A DNA stretch of 64,000 bases from the NCBI GenBank assembly GCA_030765065.1, contig CM060977.1, positions 158,048,052 through 158,112,051 on the forward strand, read 5' to 3'. The translations under genes and the position numbers were made by a program. Positions 35,434-48,752 of the stretch are shown one piece after another (position 1 is the first letter of the stretch; each line of letters begins with the position of its first letter). Origin of the DNA: Deroplatys truncata. Taxonomy: Eukaryota; Arthropoda; Insecta; Mantodea; Mantidae. The notes under the pieces are model-generated. The model saw nothing but the letters and a program-made list of their open reading frames with translations. It had not been told where the DNA came from and made no database searches.

Positions 35434-36316
35434 TCTGATGAGATACATTCACATGACTTCCCCTACCCCTATCGTTTATTAGTGGGTATACAAAATATTC
35501 ATACTCAAGCAAATTTTTCTATCTACTTCATTTTAAACTCAATAAACCTTTGCAGAAATAGATAATTGCACATTTCGCTATAGGTACAAAGAGAACAGCG
35601 ATAGTTAAATGTTTAAGAACTGGACGCTATATGCTGACCTTAAAATCCCATACTGTTTCCATAGAATCGTGAGAAAAAACTGAATGCCGACAAGACTTAA
35701 AAAGAATGACCAAGACATAATCAACTCGAACTTTTAATAACGGATATCTCAGAAATGGCTTATGCCATAAAAAACTTACTTGAAATAAATTGTGTTTTCT
35801 TTTAAAGAGATCTACAATTTTTGTGTAGTACAATCGCTTAACGTTTACCAATTATACAAGAAAATTCCTTCCAAATGAAGTGGACTTCACACGCTCTTCC
35901 CAGAAAATCCAATATATGCATTTTATTTCTAGTGTAAATATCTTTAATATACGGTATTTTAATCAAAATCGTTATGGCCAATTTTTATAAATAAAAAATT
36001 TGGAAAAAATCTTCCATGTAAGGGGTAGTCTGTGGTTGGGGGATTTTTTTAAAAATCTTCATGTCGCATCTTTGGAAGGTGCTGAACCTAAATACTAAGT
36101 TTTTATTTATACGACTTTTCGTTTTTGAGTTATGCTGTTTACGGCACACACACAGACACACACATACATTCACACACACGGTTATGTTTTCAAAAATGCC
36201 TAATTTGGATTCAGGGGCCTCAAAACATGCATTTCTGGTGAAATCTCGGTATCGAATTTTTGGGTGGAATGCAATACCTTCTCCACCTACTATGTACATG
36301 GTACAGAAAGTAATAA
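35434..36316 (-). mobile_element. HINE-like element, older subfamily
   Basis: Starts TCTGATGAG; has CCCCTATCGTTTATTAGTGG in place of the CTCTTGTACAAAC segment of younger copies. Ends GTACAGAAAGTAATAA. CA tract at 36146-36180. Confidence 0.75.
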
Positions 36317-36586
36317 ATGATGTAATACAGAACGTAAAGCTACCAGGCCACATGGTTATAAAAGAAATCACTTCGGGGTGACTTAAAATCATCAGCAGCT
36401 AACTCAGCACCAGGAAACAGGCATTAAAATCCAAGGATTATATTTTTAACCATGTTGATGCAAGCAGTTTGGAAAAAACTAAAATGCGCTGTAATTAAAC
36501 AGCTCCATGCATTAGCTCTGGGAGAATCCTTGTAAAAACAATTCACACTTACCACAAAAGCTGTTTTCTCACACTCTGGTAAAAAA

Positions 36587-37327
36587 TCGTTACAATCACA
36601 TTACATTCTCTACCTTCTATCGTTTATTAGTGGGTATAGAAACTATTCTTACAAAAGTTTATTTTTCTATCTACTTCACCTTAATCGAGACAGACATTAC
36701 ACATTTCGTTATAAATGGAAAGAGAATGGCAATAGTCAAATGTTTTAGAACTGAGCACTATACACTGGCCTTAAAATTCCATGCTCTTTCCATGAAATCA
36801 CGAGAAACAACTGAATCTCGTCAGAACTTTAAAAGTATGACAGTATCGAACAATTCGAACAACGAACGACGTATATCTCGGAAATGGCTTATGTCACAGA
36901 AAAAGTTATTTAGAATAATTTGTGTGTTTTAAGGCGATCTAAATTGTTTGTATAGTCATTTTCGTCTACCGCTTAAAGTTTAGCAGCTATACAAGAGCAT
37001 AAAACATTCTACCCGAATGAAGAGGAATTCATAGGCCATTCCCAGAAAATTCAAGATATACAATTTATTTGTCATATAAAGATCTCTAATACCGGTATTT
37101 TAATCAAAATCGTTTGGAAGGTACCGAACCAAGTTTAGTGTTTATCCGACTTTTCGTTTTTGAGTTATGCTGTTCACAGGCACGAACGTGCGCCCTAGTC
37201 CTTTTTCTAAAAATGCTTTATTTGGATTCAGGAAGTCCCAAAACATTTCCGGTGAAATCTCCATATCGAATTTCTGGTTGAAATAACAATACTCCCCTAC
37301 TTACTATATGTAGTAGACAAAGTCAAA
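36587..37327 (-). mobile_element. HINE-like element, older subfamily, CA tract lost
   Basis: Shares TATCGTTTATTAGTGGGTATA with the copies at 35434 and 38018. The microsatellite is reduced to CACGAACGTGCGC at about 37181. Ends ATGTAGTAGACAAAGTCAAAA. Confidence 0.7.
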
Positions 37328-38017
37328 ATGTTGCAACAGTGAAACTAAAGTATTCTAGCTCAAATTAAGTACTTCATGACAAATTTGCGTTTGAGGCAAT
37401 CCTTTCATATTCTTCCAGAACATATTGTCATATTTCCTGTCTCTATTTATGCATTTTAATATCTAGCAGGGAACAAAACAATAATTTTTCCGCTGGCTTT
37501 ATTCCACGGCCTGTAGACAATAAACTTTAATTTCTTAAGAGCCCATTTGGTGAAACCATTTTGGATCTAATAATTCATGAATGTGTGTTCTGAGTGCTAT
37601 TACTTATCCATATAGAAAAGAAAACCAATAAATATATATATAGTGTCAAACTTCTAATTGCGTATTTAGATAGAGCTAGAATTCTGCAGCGTTATGTGTC
37701 TGCAGGTTTGCATATCAAATTTCCTAGATGGGTGAGAAATTTTCTTTTACACCTGTATAAGGCATTATACAAAGAGAAACACCTCTCCAAAACTGTAACT
37801 TTGATGCATCATTTCTGATGTATTTTCTATTGGTGTATAATAATCAATAAAACTTTCATTTTAAATGAACAGCCACTAATACTCTTACTTATGGACACTT
37901 TGCAGACGTATCGGAAGTTAATGAACTGAAAAATATAAATGTGGGTTGGAGAAAAGCATGATAATGGAGCATACAGGCGTCTAAGTGATTACATATCACC
38001 TGAATTATTGAACAAAA

Positions 38018-38746
38018 TCTGATGTGACACATTCACATGACTTTCTTTACCCCTATCGTTTATTAGTGGGTATACAAACTATTCTTACTAAATTTATTTT
38101 TCTGTAATATAATGACCAAGAAATGAAAAAATCGGAAGCTTAGGGACCTTAAAATAAAGACAAAGAAATGAAAAAATCGAACCTTTAATAAGTATATCTC
38201 AGAAATGTCACAAAAAACTTATTTGAAGTAAGTTGTGTTTTAAACAGATCTACATTTTTTGTACAGTACGTTTTCGTCTATCGTTTAACGTTTACCAGTT
38301 ATACAAGATAAAAATGTTTTCCAAATGAAGTGGATTTCACAGGCTATTTTCAAAAAATTCAAGATATACATTTTATTTGTATGTAAATATCTTTAATATA
38401 CGATAATTTAATCAAAATTGTACAACCACTTTTTAGAAAATCAAAAAGTTCAAAAATCTTCCATGTAAAGGGTAGTCTGGGATGGGGGAATTTCTTGAAA
38501 ATCTCCGTGTCGCATCTCTGGAAGGTACTGAGCCTAAATGCCAAGTTTGGTATTTATCCGACTTTTCGTCTTTGTTTTTACTGTTCACAGACACACAGAC
38601 ACTCACACGGATATGTTTCCAAAAATGCTTTATTTGGATTCAGGGGACCTCAACACATGTATTTCTGGTCCAACTAGGTATCGAACATTTTGGGTGAAAT
38701 GCAATACCTTCTCTACCTACTATTATGTGGTAGAGAAAGTAATAAA
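38018..38746 (-). mobile_element. HINE-like element, older subfamily
   Basis: Starts TCTGATGTGACAC, has CCCCTATCGTTTATTAGTGG, a short CA tract at 38590-38607 and ends TGTGGTAGAGAAAGTAATAA. Confidence 0.75.
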
Positions 38747-39716
38747 TATATACAGACTAAACAACAATATCTCGATAATATTTTAATCTAACCATTTTTT
38801 TAGATTTAAAAATGTTTCCGAAATATCTACTCTAACACAAAATAATTAAAAACACACTTAGCAGTTAGTAACAACCATCATGCAAGTTAAGTACGCTAAG
38901 AGGACCGTTTTATATTAATAGCCGTATCGACAGGATGCTTTATCAAAATAAAACAAATTTCATTACTCACACAAATAAGAATTAATGATCGACAATCATT
39001 ATATGACACTGCTAATATTTATGCTTGGAAAAGGAAAAACGTATTGTCCATTTAAAGCATATACAAGGGAGCAAAGTTATTTGAAAATTAAATTTACAGC
39101 AAATTTTGCATATTCCAAAAAGAGATAACTACTATTACATTTTAGTACTGTTTTACTGCACGTCTTACTGCATGCGTTACCATAGGCGATGGACGCCAAT
39201 GGTAAGTGAAATTAAATGATAATTGGAAAAGGAAATTTGGGAAGAAAACGTTCCTAAGTTTAGGGTACCCCTCCGGTATTTGCCAGTCTAAGGAAAAGCA
39301 AGATAAAACCTTACTCAGGGAGGACGGTGCTGACGACCTCGGCCACCCGTATCGATACTTCTACTTATATATTCCCTTTATGTTGATACAGTTTAATCTT
39401 TCTGAATACGCAGCAAACATAAACCTATCGCGAGCGCAGTAATGGCAAAAAGAATTGACAATAGAAGGAACTGTGCGTGCGCAGTATGGGATCTCCTATT
39501 GAGTGAATTGACATGCCAATGCACCTACAATCTCTAAATAGAATTTTTGTTTCAGGACCTTCCATTCTAAATAAGCTTGTAATTTTACATTCAGTGAGAA
39601 ATTTAGAACTCATTTTAGATTACATCCCTTACACTGAAGCTGCAAATTGAAAATTTATTTGGTGTTTTATATATTTCACTCACTTGTTTTCATATATTTT
39701 ATATTTTGTATCGCGC

Positions 39717-40256
39717 CTGGCAACATTTCATTTGAGGAAATAAAGAATAAGCCAGTTGGCTAGGGAGGGTACTCCTCATTGATCCACATAGGGATATTGT
39801 ACCTACGCCCCACAAGGGGGCGTCTCTGGGAGGAAAGATGAGGCGGGAGAAGACACCGGACGACCGGAACCAGGACTGACGGCACAGTAATGACAGGGTC
39901 TCTAAATTTCCAGATAAATACTCCTCGACAAACGGACAGGCAGACCGGGGACCCCACCCCGCACAGAGGGGGTCCAACGCCCCTCAAGGGGGTTCGAATA
40001 CCCCCAGAAGCCTGCTGAAAGCCGAGGGACGGAGAGAGTCAAAAAGCATCCTTTTCTCCTGCCACACTGCACCGAAACACCATCGCCGACACTTCCAACG
40101 GAGACCAATGGATGAAAGAGGAAGTGAAATAAGAATGGAGATGAAATGGAGGGACAGGAAATTTGGGGGATGGGAGAATCCTTCCCAGCATTCGCCTGGC
40201 GACCCAGAAACCCCCGCCTGACCATTCCGCTCGGTATAAACCAGTTAGTTGAGGAT
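39717..40256 (-). mobile_element. Long tRNA-derived SINE (family A-like), reversed
   Basis: Read leftward: ACCGAGCGGAATGGTCAGGC, GGGTTTCTGGGTCGCCAGGC, GGCGAATGCTGGG, then a GC-rich body with GGGGGTATTCGAACCCCC and GGGGTCCCCGG. Head-side blocks match 6277-6420, but the rest of the body differs, so it may be a related family. Confidence 0.6.
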
Positions 40257-41160
40257 AAAACACATTTTATTTTGGCATTTTCTAAATTCGTTGAACTAAG
40301 CCTACTAAGTTAAATTTTCTAATGGCTCGCATGCAAGGGTACACACAAATGGTTAAACAGTATGACACTCGTGTTATAGCACGTGTTAGACTATTCAATA
40401 GTGCTTTTCTCTTCAGTTCTGATAAGAATCCCGTTGTTCAGATCAAAGGTTTGAGAACAAATGTATGACTGACATGCAAAAACAACTGATAACTCCTTCA
40501 CGTTTAAACATATAGGGTTCTTTCAAAATAGGTATTATAGTGAAAGTAGAATAAAATTTTAAAATCCGTAAGTAGTTTTGACTTTAAACTTACCCCTTAA
40601 TATGGCGTTTTTAAAGTTACATTTAAAGCACTACATAGTTATATAGCATAGGAAGTTTTGAAACGAAAGCCCTGCCTGTGGTATTTTGAGCAGTCGTATC
40701 TTATGCTATTGCTGCATAGATATTACAACGTGATATGATATAATTTGGAATAAACAAATATATTTCGAACTTGAAACTTGGGTCTAAAATAGTTACCTTA
40801 AAAGCTATTTAAACTTTTACTGTATCTAAGTGTATGTTTTCTAATAATAAAATAAAAAATGTAATGCCAGAAATAATAATATAGCATAAATACCACTGAG
40901 ATTAAATATAGCTTTGGTTATGACAAGCACTAATGAGCGTGTTTAACCAACATAAAAGCAAAAGGAAAGGTTAGAGCAAATATGAAGATATTTAAACAAA
41001 AAATGTTTAAAATAAGTCAGTATAATGGTTCTATCTTAGAGCGTGCCTGAGGAATTAATAGACATAAAACACCTACAAGGTTAGCTTTAGTTCCGCAAAA
41101 AGAACAAGTTGGTTCAATATCTCATCTCTGAGGATATACATAATAGCTTTCAAACACAAC
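40257..41160. other. No recognised feature
   Basis: AT-rich unassigned sequence. Confidence 0.4.
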
Positions 41161-41983
41161 TTTTTACTTTTTCTACTACGTATAGTAAGCTAGTAAGCAG
41201 GGGAAGTATTGTATTCCACCGAAAAATTCCATACCGAGATTTCACCGGAAATATATGTTCTGAGGCCGCCTGAATCCAAAAAAAACCATTTTGGAAACAT
41301 GTCCGTGTGTGTGTCTGTCTGTGTGTCTGTGAACAGCATAACTCAGAAACGAACAGTCGGATAAGCACCAAACTTGGTATTTAGGTTCAGTATCTTCCAG
41401 AGATGCGACACGAAGGTTTTCAAGAAAATCCTCCCACCCCAGATTTTAATTTTCTCAAAAATGGCTCAAACGATTTTGATTAAAATATCATATGTTTAAG
41501 ATATTTTTATGACAAATAAAATGTATATCTCGAATTTTCTGGGAATGTCTCCAAAAGTGTTCTTCATTGTAAACGACTTTTGCATAACTGGTAAACCATA
41601 AGAGATAGACAAATTTTTACTACACAAAAAATGTAGATCACTTAAAATACACAATTTATGTCATACACATTTTTTTGTTGAGTGAACCATTTTCGAGATA
41701 TTGCTTGTTATTCCCTTAAATTTTCCAATACTTTTTCTCAAACTCGTTATTCATTTTTTTTGTCCTGGTAATGCAAAGAGAATGGAATACTCCACATAGC
41801 AACCAGCGCTTAAAATATTTGACTGGCGCTTAAAGCCTACCAATTCCCCTTGCATCTACAAGAAAATTAGCAATAAGATTAACATCTCGATATTTCGATT
41901 AACATGAAGCATATGGAGAATAAGAGTTTATAAAAATAGTTTGTACAAGAGTAGAGGAGGTCATGTGAGTGTAACAATTCAGA
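41161..41983 (+). mobile_element. HINE-like element, full copy in plus orientation
   Basis: TTTTTACTTTTTCTACTACG at 41161, GTGTGTGTCTGTCTGTGTG at about 41308, T-run at 41754, GTCCTGG beside it, 3' end AGGTCATGTGAGTGTAACA then ATTCAGA. The last hairpin base pairs are weakened by CAATTC. Confidence 0.85.
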
Positions 41984-42177
41984 TTTTCTTTTTTATTACA
42001 CTGCTCTAAGTATCTTCCTCTACCCCATTCCGTTTTTATTTTCCTCTAAAATTCTAAAGCTGTGGGGACATATAAATGCAAAGATCAAGGATTGAGATAT
42101 CAAAAACGTTTTAACCAAATGTAGCACTAGAGCACTACTTATAGGTTTCATCTGATAACTGAATTCCAGACAAATAA

Positions 42178-42198
42178 CTATATATATATATATATATA
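42178..42198. repeat. (TA)n microsatellite
   Basis: About 10 TA units. Confidence 0.85.
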
Positions 42199-42246
42199 AG
42201 CTACAGAAATTGTCTCAAGATTATAGTCAAAACATTTCAGTGGAGA

Positions 42247-42971
42247 ACTCAGATTATGGAATTCAGAGGAAAACAAATAAAAAGATCGAAGGCAGTTTTA
42301 AATTACAAAGCGCTGGAACAAGTTGGAAATTTTAACTATCTGAGCTGCAGTATAACATACAAAAGAAACGATGAACATATAAACAATAAAGTAAGTAAAT
42401 TTTAACATAAATTTAAATTTACAATACCTTGAAAACAAAACCCCAAAGACAAGATTAAAGGGCGGAAGCATAGACCAAATTATAAATGAGAATATAAGAA
42501 AAAAAATTAGATATATATTCGCTAAACGAAAATCTACGAACAAACAAAGAAAAATGGAGAAACATGTCGTCCTCCGTGGTGTAGTGGTAACTGTGCTAGC
42601 CTCTAAATCCCAAGGTCGCGGGTTCAAATCCGGCGGAGGGCATGGATTTTTTCGGGCGTAAAAATGCTTAGCATGGCTTCCTTCGGAAGGGAAGTAAAGC
42701 CGGTGGTCCCGTGTCGTAGGTTTACGGTGCGTAAAAGAACCTCAAGCCTGATAAAGAGGCCTCTGAGCAAAATTGCCGGTCTTTCACGTCCAATATAGAA
42801 TGGAACGCTAAGGACCACAGCAGTTAAAGAGCGTCCATAAATAAAAACTGAATTTAATTTTGGAGGAAACATTTGTAAACAATGGACAATACCCGCAATC
42901 CGGTTCAAATATACATAAACCATTCAGGCTAGAGAAATATAGGAAGACCTGCAAAACATGGAAAGAACAGG
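42247..42971 (+). pseudogene. Non-LTR retrotransposon reverse-transcriptase C-terminal relic, split by a SINE
   Basis: Positions 42247-42402 translate without stops to a peptide with MEFRGKQIKRSKAVLNYKAL, EQVGNFNYLSCSITY and NNKVSKF. This matches the arthropod LINE pattern 'K..M.F.G...+.KI.I....LEQV..F.YLG..I.Y' that follows the RT palm. After a frame break, NENIRKKI and similar remains continue to 42560. Beyond the SINE, 42882-42971 gives MDNTRNP, then a stop, then RNIGRPAKHG, the usual 'R+P...Y.P.G+RN+GRP++RW' ending. The SINE at 42565 therefore landed in this LINE. Frame breaks show it is dead. Confidence 0.7.
42565..42847 (+). mobile_element. tRNA-derived SINE (family B), full copy
   Basis: CGTCCTCCGTGGTGTAGTGG (box A) and CGGGTTCAAATCCGGCGGAG (box B) give a readable tRNA-like head with a closing stem of CCTCCG and CGGAGG. 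The body has GCTTCCTTCGGAAGGGAAG, CCCGTGTCGTAGGTTTACGG, CCTGATAAAGAGGCCTCTGA and ends GTTAAAGAGCGTCC. It matches 7690-7948 in reverse. Confidence 0.85.
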
Positions 42972-45509
42972 AGACCTCTCCTAAACCATGATGATCTGAT
43001 AACAAATCTGTTTAAAACCACATGGAACTTGCTGCTGGTGCTATAACTATATAATATCTGAAAGGTAAACATAAATTAAATCGTTACTATTTAGAATGTT
43101 GTTAGAGGGAACCTCTATTTAGGTTGTATAAGCAAAGGCGATTTAAACTGCTTAAAAATCGAATGAAGAGCAAACATTTATGTGGTCAAATACAAAACAA
43201 GAACGGAACTGGATATAGTTATGAAAGAAGGAACTGACTTCATAGTCTGTTTTGCGTTACAGTCTTTTTAGAGAAGCTTAAGAAACAAATTTCTGCAGCA
43301 GGATATTATTTTAAATAATTCTAATTTTCTAAGACGTTTATTATGCTCTTTCAGAGCCATAGTTAAATCTTTTCTACTTATTTTACAGATATTTAGCCTC
43401 ACTGTGTAAGAGAATTAAAATTTTGTAAATATGCTGATATTTTATAGTTTTTGCATACCTACGCTTAATTTACTCTGAAATAAAGCAAAAACATTACATT
43501 AATGTAGTTTCATTTTTATGAAGACGCCCAGAACAAAAACCAAACTTATAATCATAATGCAGTATATCGAGCATTTGAAATGAAACTATCGAAGGAGGTT
43601 ATTAATTTACACGTATTAAAAGACATATATTGTAAATCTACACTTTCAAATGTGTGAAGTCGTGATAGGCCTTTTACCACTATTTATTTTATTCCCCCTG
43701 GAGCCCATGCTAGTGTGCACTCGTTTGCATTGTGTTCTGAGGCATTATTAATCGCCAGTCTCTTAGTTGTTTTTCCTACATAAAAATTTTAAATTTCTTG
43801 GCAGTATTTATTTAATAACTGAATGTAATGTATTACCTTTAATGATACTATATTAGATTAAAATGCTATAAACATTATAAATGCAAAGAAAAGTTTACGA
43901 AATGTCTGCAACTTCATAAAACCACCTTATTTTGCTTCTAAAATCAGTAGACACAAAGGTACCAAAGGTTAACTTCTACTTTCTTTGAAAATTAGCATAA
44001 TTAGTTATTTCCAAATATTTCTCTTGCGATAGGGATTTTAACATATTCGGTTATACATAAGTGACAGCACAGTACACAGGCAAGTGCCACATGGATTATT
44101 TTTATTCAGGCTGCGCGGGAGTTTATTGCCCCCCACATTTCGATAATTCATAGAAAGAGATATAAAATTTCGCATTTGTCCAGAAGTGCCTGTTCTGTAG
44201 GTTAGGGAAGGAAGTCGTTTGGAAATAGGTTGCAGCTATTTCAGTCTGGCTGATGTGGGAGTGGCGCGGAGCACTGAAATAGCTTGCAGGCCGGCAGACC
44301 GACCTCGCTGGCTCACGAAAGCGGACACCCGTAGCCAAATTTGGTGGCAGTCACCTCCCTGTCTTTGAGTGATATTACTTCCCTATCGGGATACTATATC
44401 ACAAACATAAACAAAGTCTTCTGAACCACCATTTTAAAATGTCAATGGTAAAACCATGTTACCTAGAAGTATCAAAAGTACTTTTTAAAACTATTTTTCT
44501 TGCTTCGGTGAAAATTGTTAACTTCTGCAGCGATTCACGCTTATTAATGAAAGGGAGACAACGGACAGGATCCTTGACAAGCAATATTAGCAACGTTTGT
44601 TTTGTTAAGAAGAGTGAAGCTTCAAGTGAAAATAACTGCAATGATCGAGCTTCTGAACAAACTTTATAGCATAAACAACGATTGTAATCTGCAAGACCAT
44701 GAATACGTATGGTAAAAGCAGTAACATAATACATCTAAAGTAACAGTTGAAACATTTATGTTTTCTATGCGTAAAATAGAAACATTGCAACAACTCAAAA
44801 ATACTATATCGATATTTCGTCAAAATCGCCTGATTTCAAAAGGAGACAAAACGGTGTCTATGCCATTGTAACTGTGGATGGCAGAACTCAGAAAACAAAC
44901 CGTCATAAAATGTCTAATTTCATCAGGCACTGTCAAAAGTAAATCAACTTACGAGGATACAAGAACGAAGCTTTTCGCAGAACTTTCCCCACCCCACTTA
45001 ATACCTTCACTTGGTAAATAATTTTTATTAAAATGTATAAATTTGAGCCAAACTTATTAAAAAGTTATATCTTAAAATCTTTTTAAATTATTTTAATAGT
45101 GAAATTTGTTATAACAAGAAACCGCACACACCAAAAATATGACAAAACTTATTTAAAAACGTAATTCTCGTTAAAATGAACAATTTGTGTTAGAAAACTT
45201 TGTATGCGGCATTAAAGATTATGAAATCTCAGCTATTTTTCGTTTTCATTTTACATGGCTTTAAGCGGATAGTTATATGTGTATTATTTTGTTTTAATGA
45301 ACCCGTTGCTAGCACACCACTGACTAGTTCGCATTACTTGTCTCGTAGACGTTTATCTAGAAAAACTTGCTAGCTTTATAGAATGTTAACTTGATCGGCT
45401 TACTATAAACGCAGAGTGGAACAAACAGCTTTGAACATCCCTGCACCAATCAAAATAAGTGCAAAAATGTAATAAAAACGTAAGACAAATTATCGGAAAA
45501 TTTAAAAAA
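42972..45509. other. Mostly unassigned; possible ancient HINE-like relic
   Basis: At 44990-45240 CCCCACCCC, then TAATTTTTATTAAAATGTAT, CAAAAATATGACAAAAC, CTCGTTAAAATGAACAATTT and AATCTCAGCTATTT follow the order of the element's plus orientation but with heavy divergence. The remaining sequence holds nothing I recognise. Confidence 0.35.
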
Positions 45510-46361
45510 TCTTATGTGTTGCACTCACATGACTTTCTCTATTCTTGTACAAACTATTTTTACAAACGCTTATTCTCCATATGCTTCATGTTAACCGAGA
45601 TATCGAGATGTTAATCTTATTGCTAATTTTCTTGTAGATGCAAGGGGAATATGGTAGGTTTTAAGCGATAGTCAAATCCTTTAAACGCTGGTTGCTATGT
45701 TGCGCATTCCATTCTCCTTGGATGTCCAGGACAAAAAAAATGAATAACGAATTTGAGAAAAAGTGTATTGGAAAATTTAAGGGAATAACAAGCAATATCT
45801 CGAAAATGGTTCACTCAACAAAAAATGTATATAGCATAAATTGTGTATTTTAACGCGATCTACATTTTTTGTGTAGTAAAGGTTTGTCTATCTCTTATGG
45901 TTCACCAGTTATGCAAAAGTCGTTCACAATGAAGAATACTTTTGGAGACATTCCCAGAAAATTCAAGATATACATTTTATTTGTCATGAAAATATCTTAA
46001 ACATATGATATTTTAATCAAAATCATTAGAGCCATTTTAGAGAAAATTAAAATTTTCGAAACATGTTCCATGTAAAGGGTAATCTGGGGTGGGGGGATTT
46101 TCTTGAAAACCTTCGTGTCGCATCTCTGGAAGATACTGAAACTAAATACCAAGTTTGGTGTTTATCCGACGTTCGTTTCTGAGTTATGCTGTTCACAGAC
46201 ACACACACACACTCACACGGACACACACGGACATGTTTCCAAAAATGCCTTTTTTGGATTCAGGGGTCTCAAAACATATTTCCGGCGAAATCTCGGTATC
46301 GAATTTTTGGGTGGAATACAATACTTCCCCTACTTACTATACGTAGTAGAGAAAGTAAAAA
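45510..46361 (-). mobile_element. HINE-like element, full copy
   Basis: TCTTATGTGTTGCACTC start, GATGTCCAGGACAAAAAAAA palindrome and A-run near 45730, CA tract at 46198-46230, end GTAGAGAAAGTAAAAA. Confidence 0.85.
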
Positions 46362-46405
46362 GTTATAATCATAATATATTTAACAACCAATATTTGATTT
46401 AAAAA

Positions 46406-47340
46406 TATGATGTGTTACACTCACATGACTTTCTTTACTCTTGTACAAACTATTTTTACAAACGCTTATTCTCCATCTACTTCATGTTAATCGAGATAAA
46501 CATTTGCAGACTCTATCTTATTGCTAATTTCCTTGTAGATGTAAGGGGAATATATATTTACAAGGGCAATGTAGATCTACAGTAGCCTTTAAGCACATAC
46601 ATATCTCTTAATAGCTGGTTGCTAAGTGCAGCACTATTCCCTTTGCTACAGATTAATACTCTTTGCATATCCAAGACAAAAAAATTAATAACGAATTCCC
46701 ATTTGAGAAAATAAGTATTGAAAAATTTAAGAGAATAACAAGCAATATCTCGAAAATGGTTCACTCAACAACAAAATTGTATATGACATAAATTGTGTAT
46801 TTTAACGCGATCTACATCTTTTGTGTAGTAAACTTTTGTCTATCTCTTATGGTTTACCAGTTTACCAAAAGTGGTTCACAATGAAGAATACTTTTGGAGA
46901 CATTCCCAGAAAATTCGAGATATACATTTCATTTCTCATGACAATATTTTAAACATATGATATTTTAATCAAAATCGTTAGAGCCATTTTTGAGAAAATT
47001 AAAATTTTCGAAAAATGTTCCATGTAAAGGGTAATCTGGGGTGGGGGGATTTTCTTGAAAACCTTCGTGTCGCATCTCTGGAAGATACTGAACCTAAATA
47101 CCAAGTTTGGTGTTTATCCGACGTTCGTTTCTGAGTTATGCTGTTCACAGACAGACACACAGACAGACTGACAGACACACAGATAGACACACAGACACAC
47201 ACACGGACATGATTCCAAAAATGCTTTTTTTGGTTTCAGGGGATCTCAAAACATGTATTTCCGGTGAAATCTCGGTATCGAATTTTTGGGTGCAATACAA
47301 TACTTCCCCTACTTACTATACGTAGTAGAGAAAGTATAAA
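46406..47340 (-). mobile_element. HINE-like element, full copy with longer 3' half
   Basis: TATGATGTGTTACACTC start; the 3' half includes GATAAACATTTGCAGACTC and ATATATTTACAAGGGCAATG, a variant shared with 18957-19623. The microsatellite at 47148-47215 mixes CAGA and CA, the clearest GTCT-type tract in the window. Only about 44 bp separate it from the previous copy. Confidence 0.85.
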
Positions 47341-47891
47341 TCATACACATTGTACATTCTTATGGTTGCGCATTACCTCAAGTTGCGTTAGATTCTGCCG
47401 ACATCAACTAATGATTTATACAAATCTAATGAACTCTGCGACTGTGGCAACAGCTTAGGAAGTAGCCTTATTTTCTTATCACCACTCTTTGAAGCAAGAG
47501 CAGATTTGTGCCTTGTTTTAACACGCGTTGATTGATAAAATACATTTTTTTATTAATTGTCTTTTTTTACAAATCTTACACAATAAAACTGTCTCATGAA
47601 GGGAAAATATGTGGGTACCATATTCACTAACATAACAGTGAAGTTAACTTGGTTGACTGAATGGCATTCGTAACTAATGTTATGTCTGTTTTTACGTGAT
47701 AGTAACTTACCATCATCATTCGTCTAAATGCATATCTGATATTGGTGAAACCACTATCAAAGAGAAATCCGGAGCCTTTAGCAGATAGAACATTAAATGA
47801 TGGTCACATGTAAAGGACGTCCAAATCCTAAGACAGGTATCCGTTATCTAGAGTTTCCTGAACATATAAAAATATAAAATACATATAAAAA

Positions 47892-48752
47892 TCTAAAGTG
47901 TTACACTCACATGACTTTCTCTACTCTTGTACAAACTATTTTTACAAACGCTTATTCTCCATATGCTTCATGTTAATCGAGATATCGAGATGTCAACCTT
48001 ATTGGTAATTTTCTTGTAGATGCAAGGGGAATATGGTAGGTTTTAAACGATAGTCAAATATTTTAACGCTGGTTGCTATGTGGCGCATTCCATTCTCTTT
48101 GCATGTCCCGGACATAAAATAAAGTGAATAAAGAATTTGAGAAAACGTATAAGTATTGGAAAATTTAAGGGAACAACAAGCAATATCTCTAAAATGGTTC
48201 ACTCAACAAAAAAACTGTATAGGACATAAATTGTGTATTAAAAGGCGATCTACATTTTTTGTTTAGTAAATATTTGTCTATCTCTTATGGTTTACCAGTT
48301 ATGCAAAAGTCGTTCACAATGAAGAATACTTTTGGAGACATCCCAGAAAATTCAAGATATACATTTTATTTGTCATGAAAATATCTTAAACATATGATAT
48401 TTTAATCAAAATCGTTAGAGCCATTTTTGAGAAAATTAAAATTTTCGAAAAATGTTCCATGTAAAGGGTAATCTGGGGTGGGGGGATTTTCTTGAAAACC
48501 TTCGTGTCGCATCTCTGGAAGATACTGAAACTAAATACCAAGTTTGGTGTTTATCCGACGTTCGTTTCTGAGTTATGCTGTTCACAGACACACACACACA
48601 CGCACACGGACACACACGACATGTTTCCAAAAATGCCTTTTTTGGATTCAGGGGGTCTCAAAACATATATTTCCGGCGAAATCTCGGTATCGAATTTTTG
48701 GGTAGAATACAGCACTTCCCCTACTAACTATACGTAGTAGAGAAAGTAAAAA
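47892..48752 (-). mobile_element. HINE-like element, full copy
   Basis: TCTAAAGTGTTACACTC start, TGTCCCGGACATAAAATAAA at the internal A-run, CA tract at 48586-48620, end GTAGAGAAAGTAAAAA at 48752. Confidence 0.85.

Noticed and set aside
42565-42640. Functional tRNA gene
   Set aside because: The head resembles a tRNA, but the sequence continues into a SINE body shared with 7690-7948, and the arms are not fully paired.
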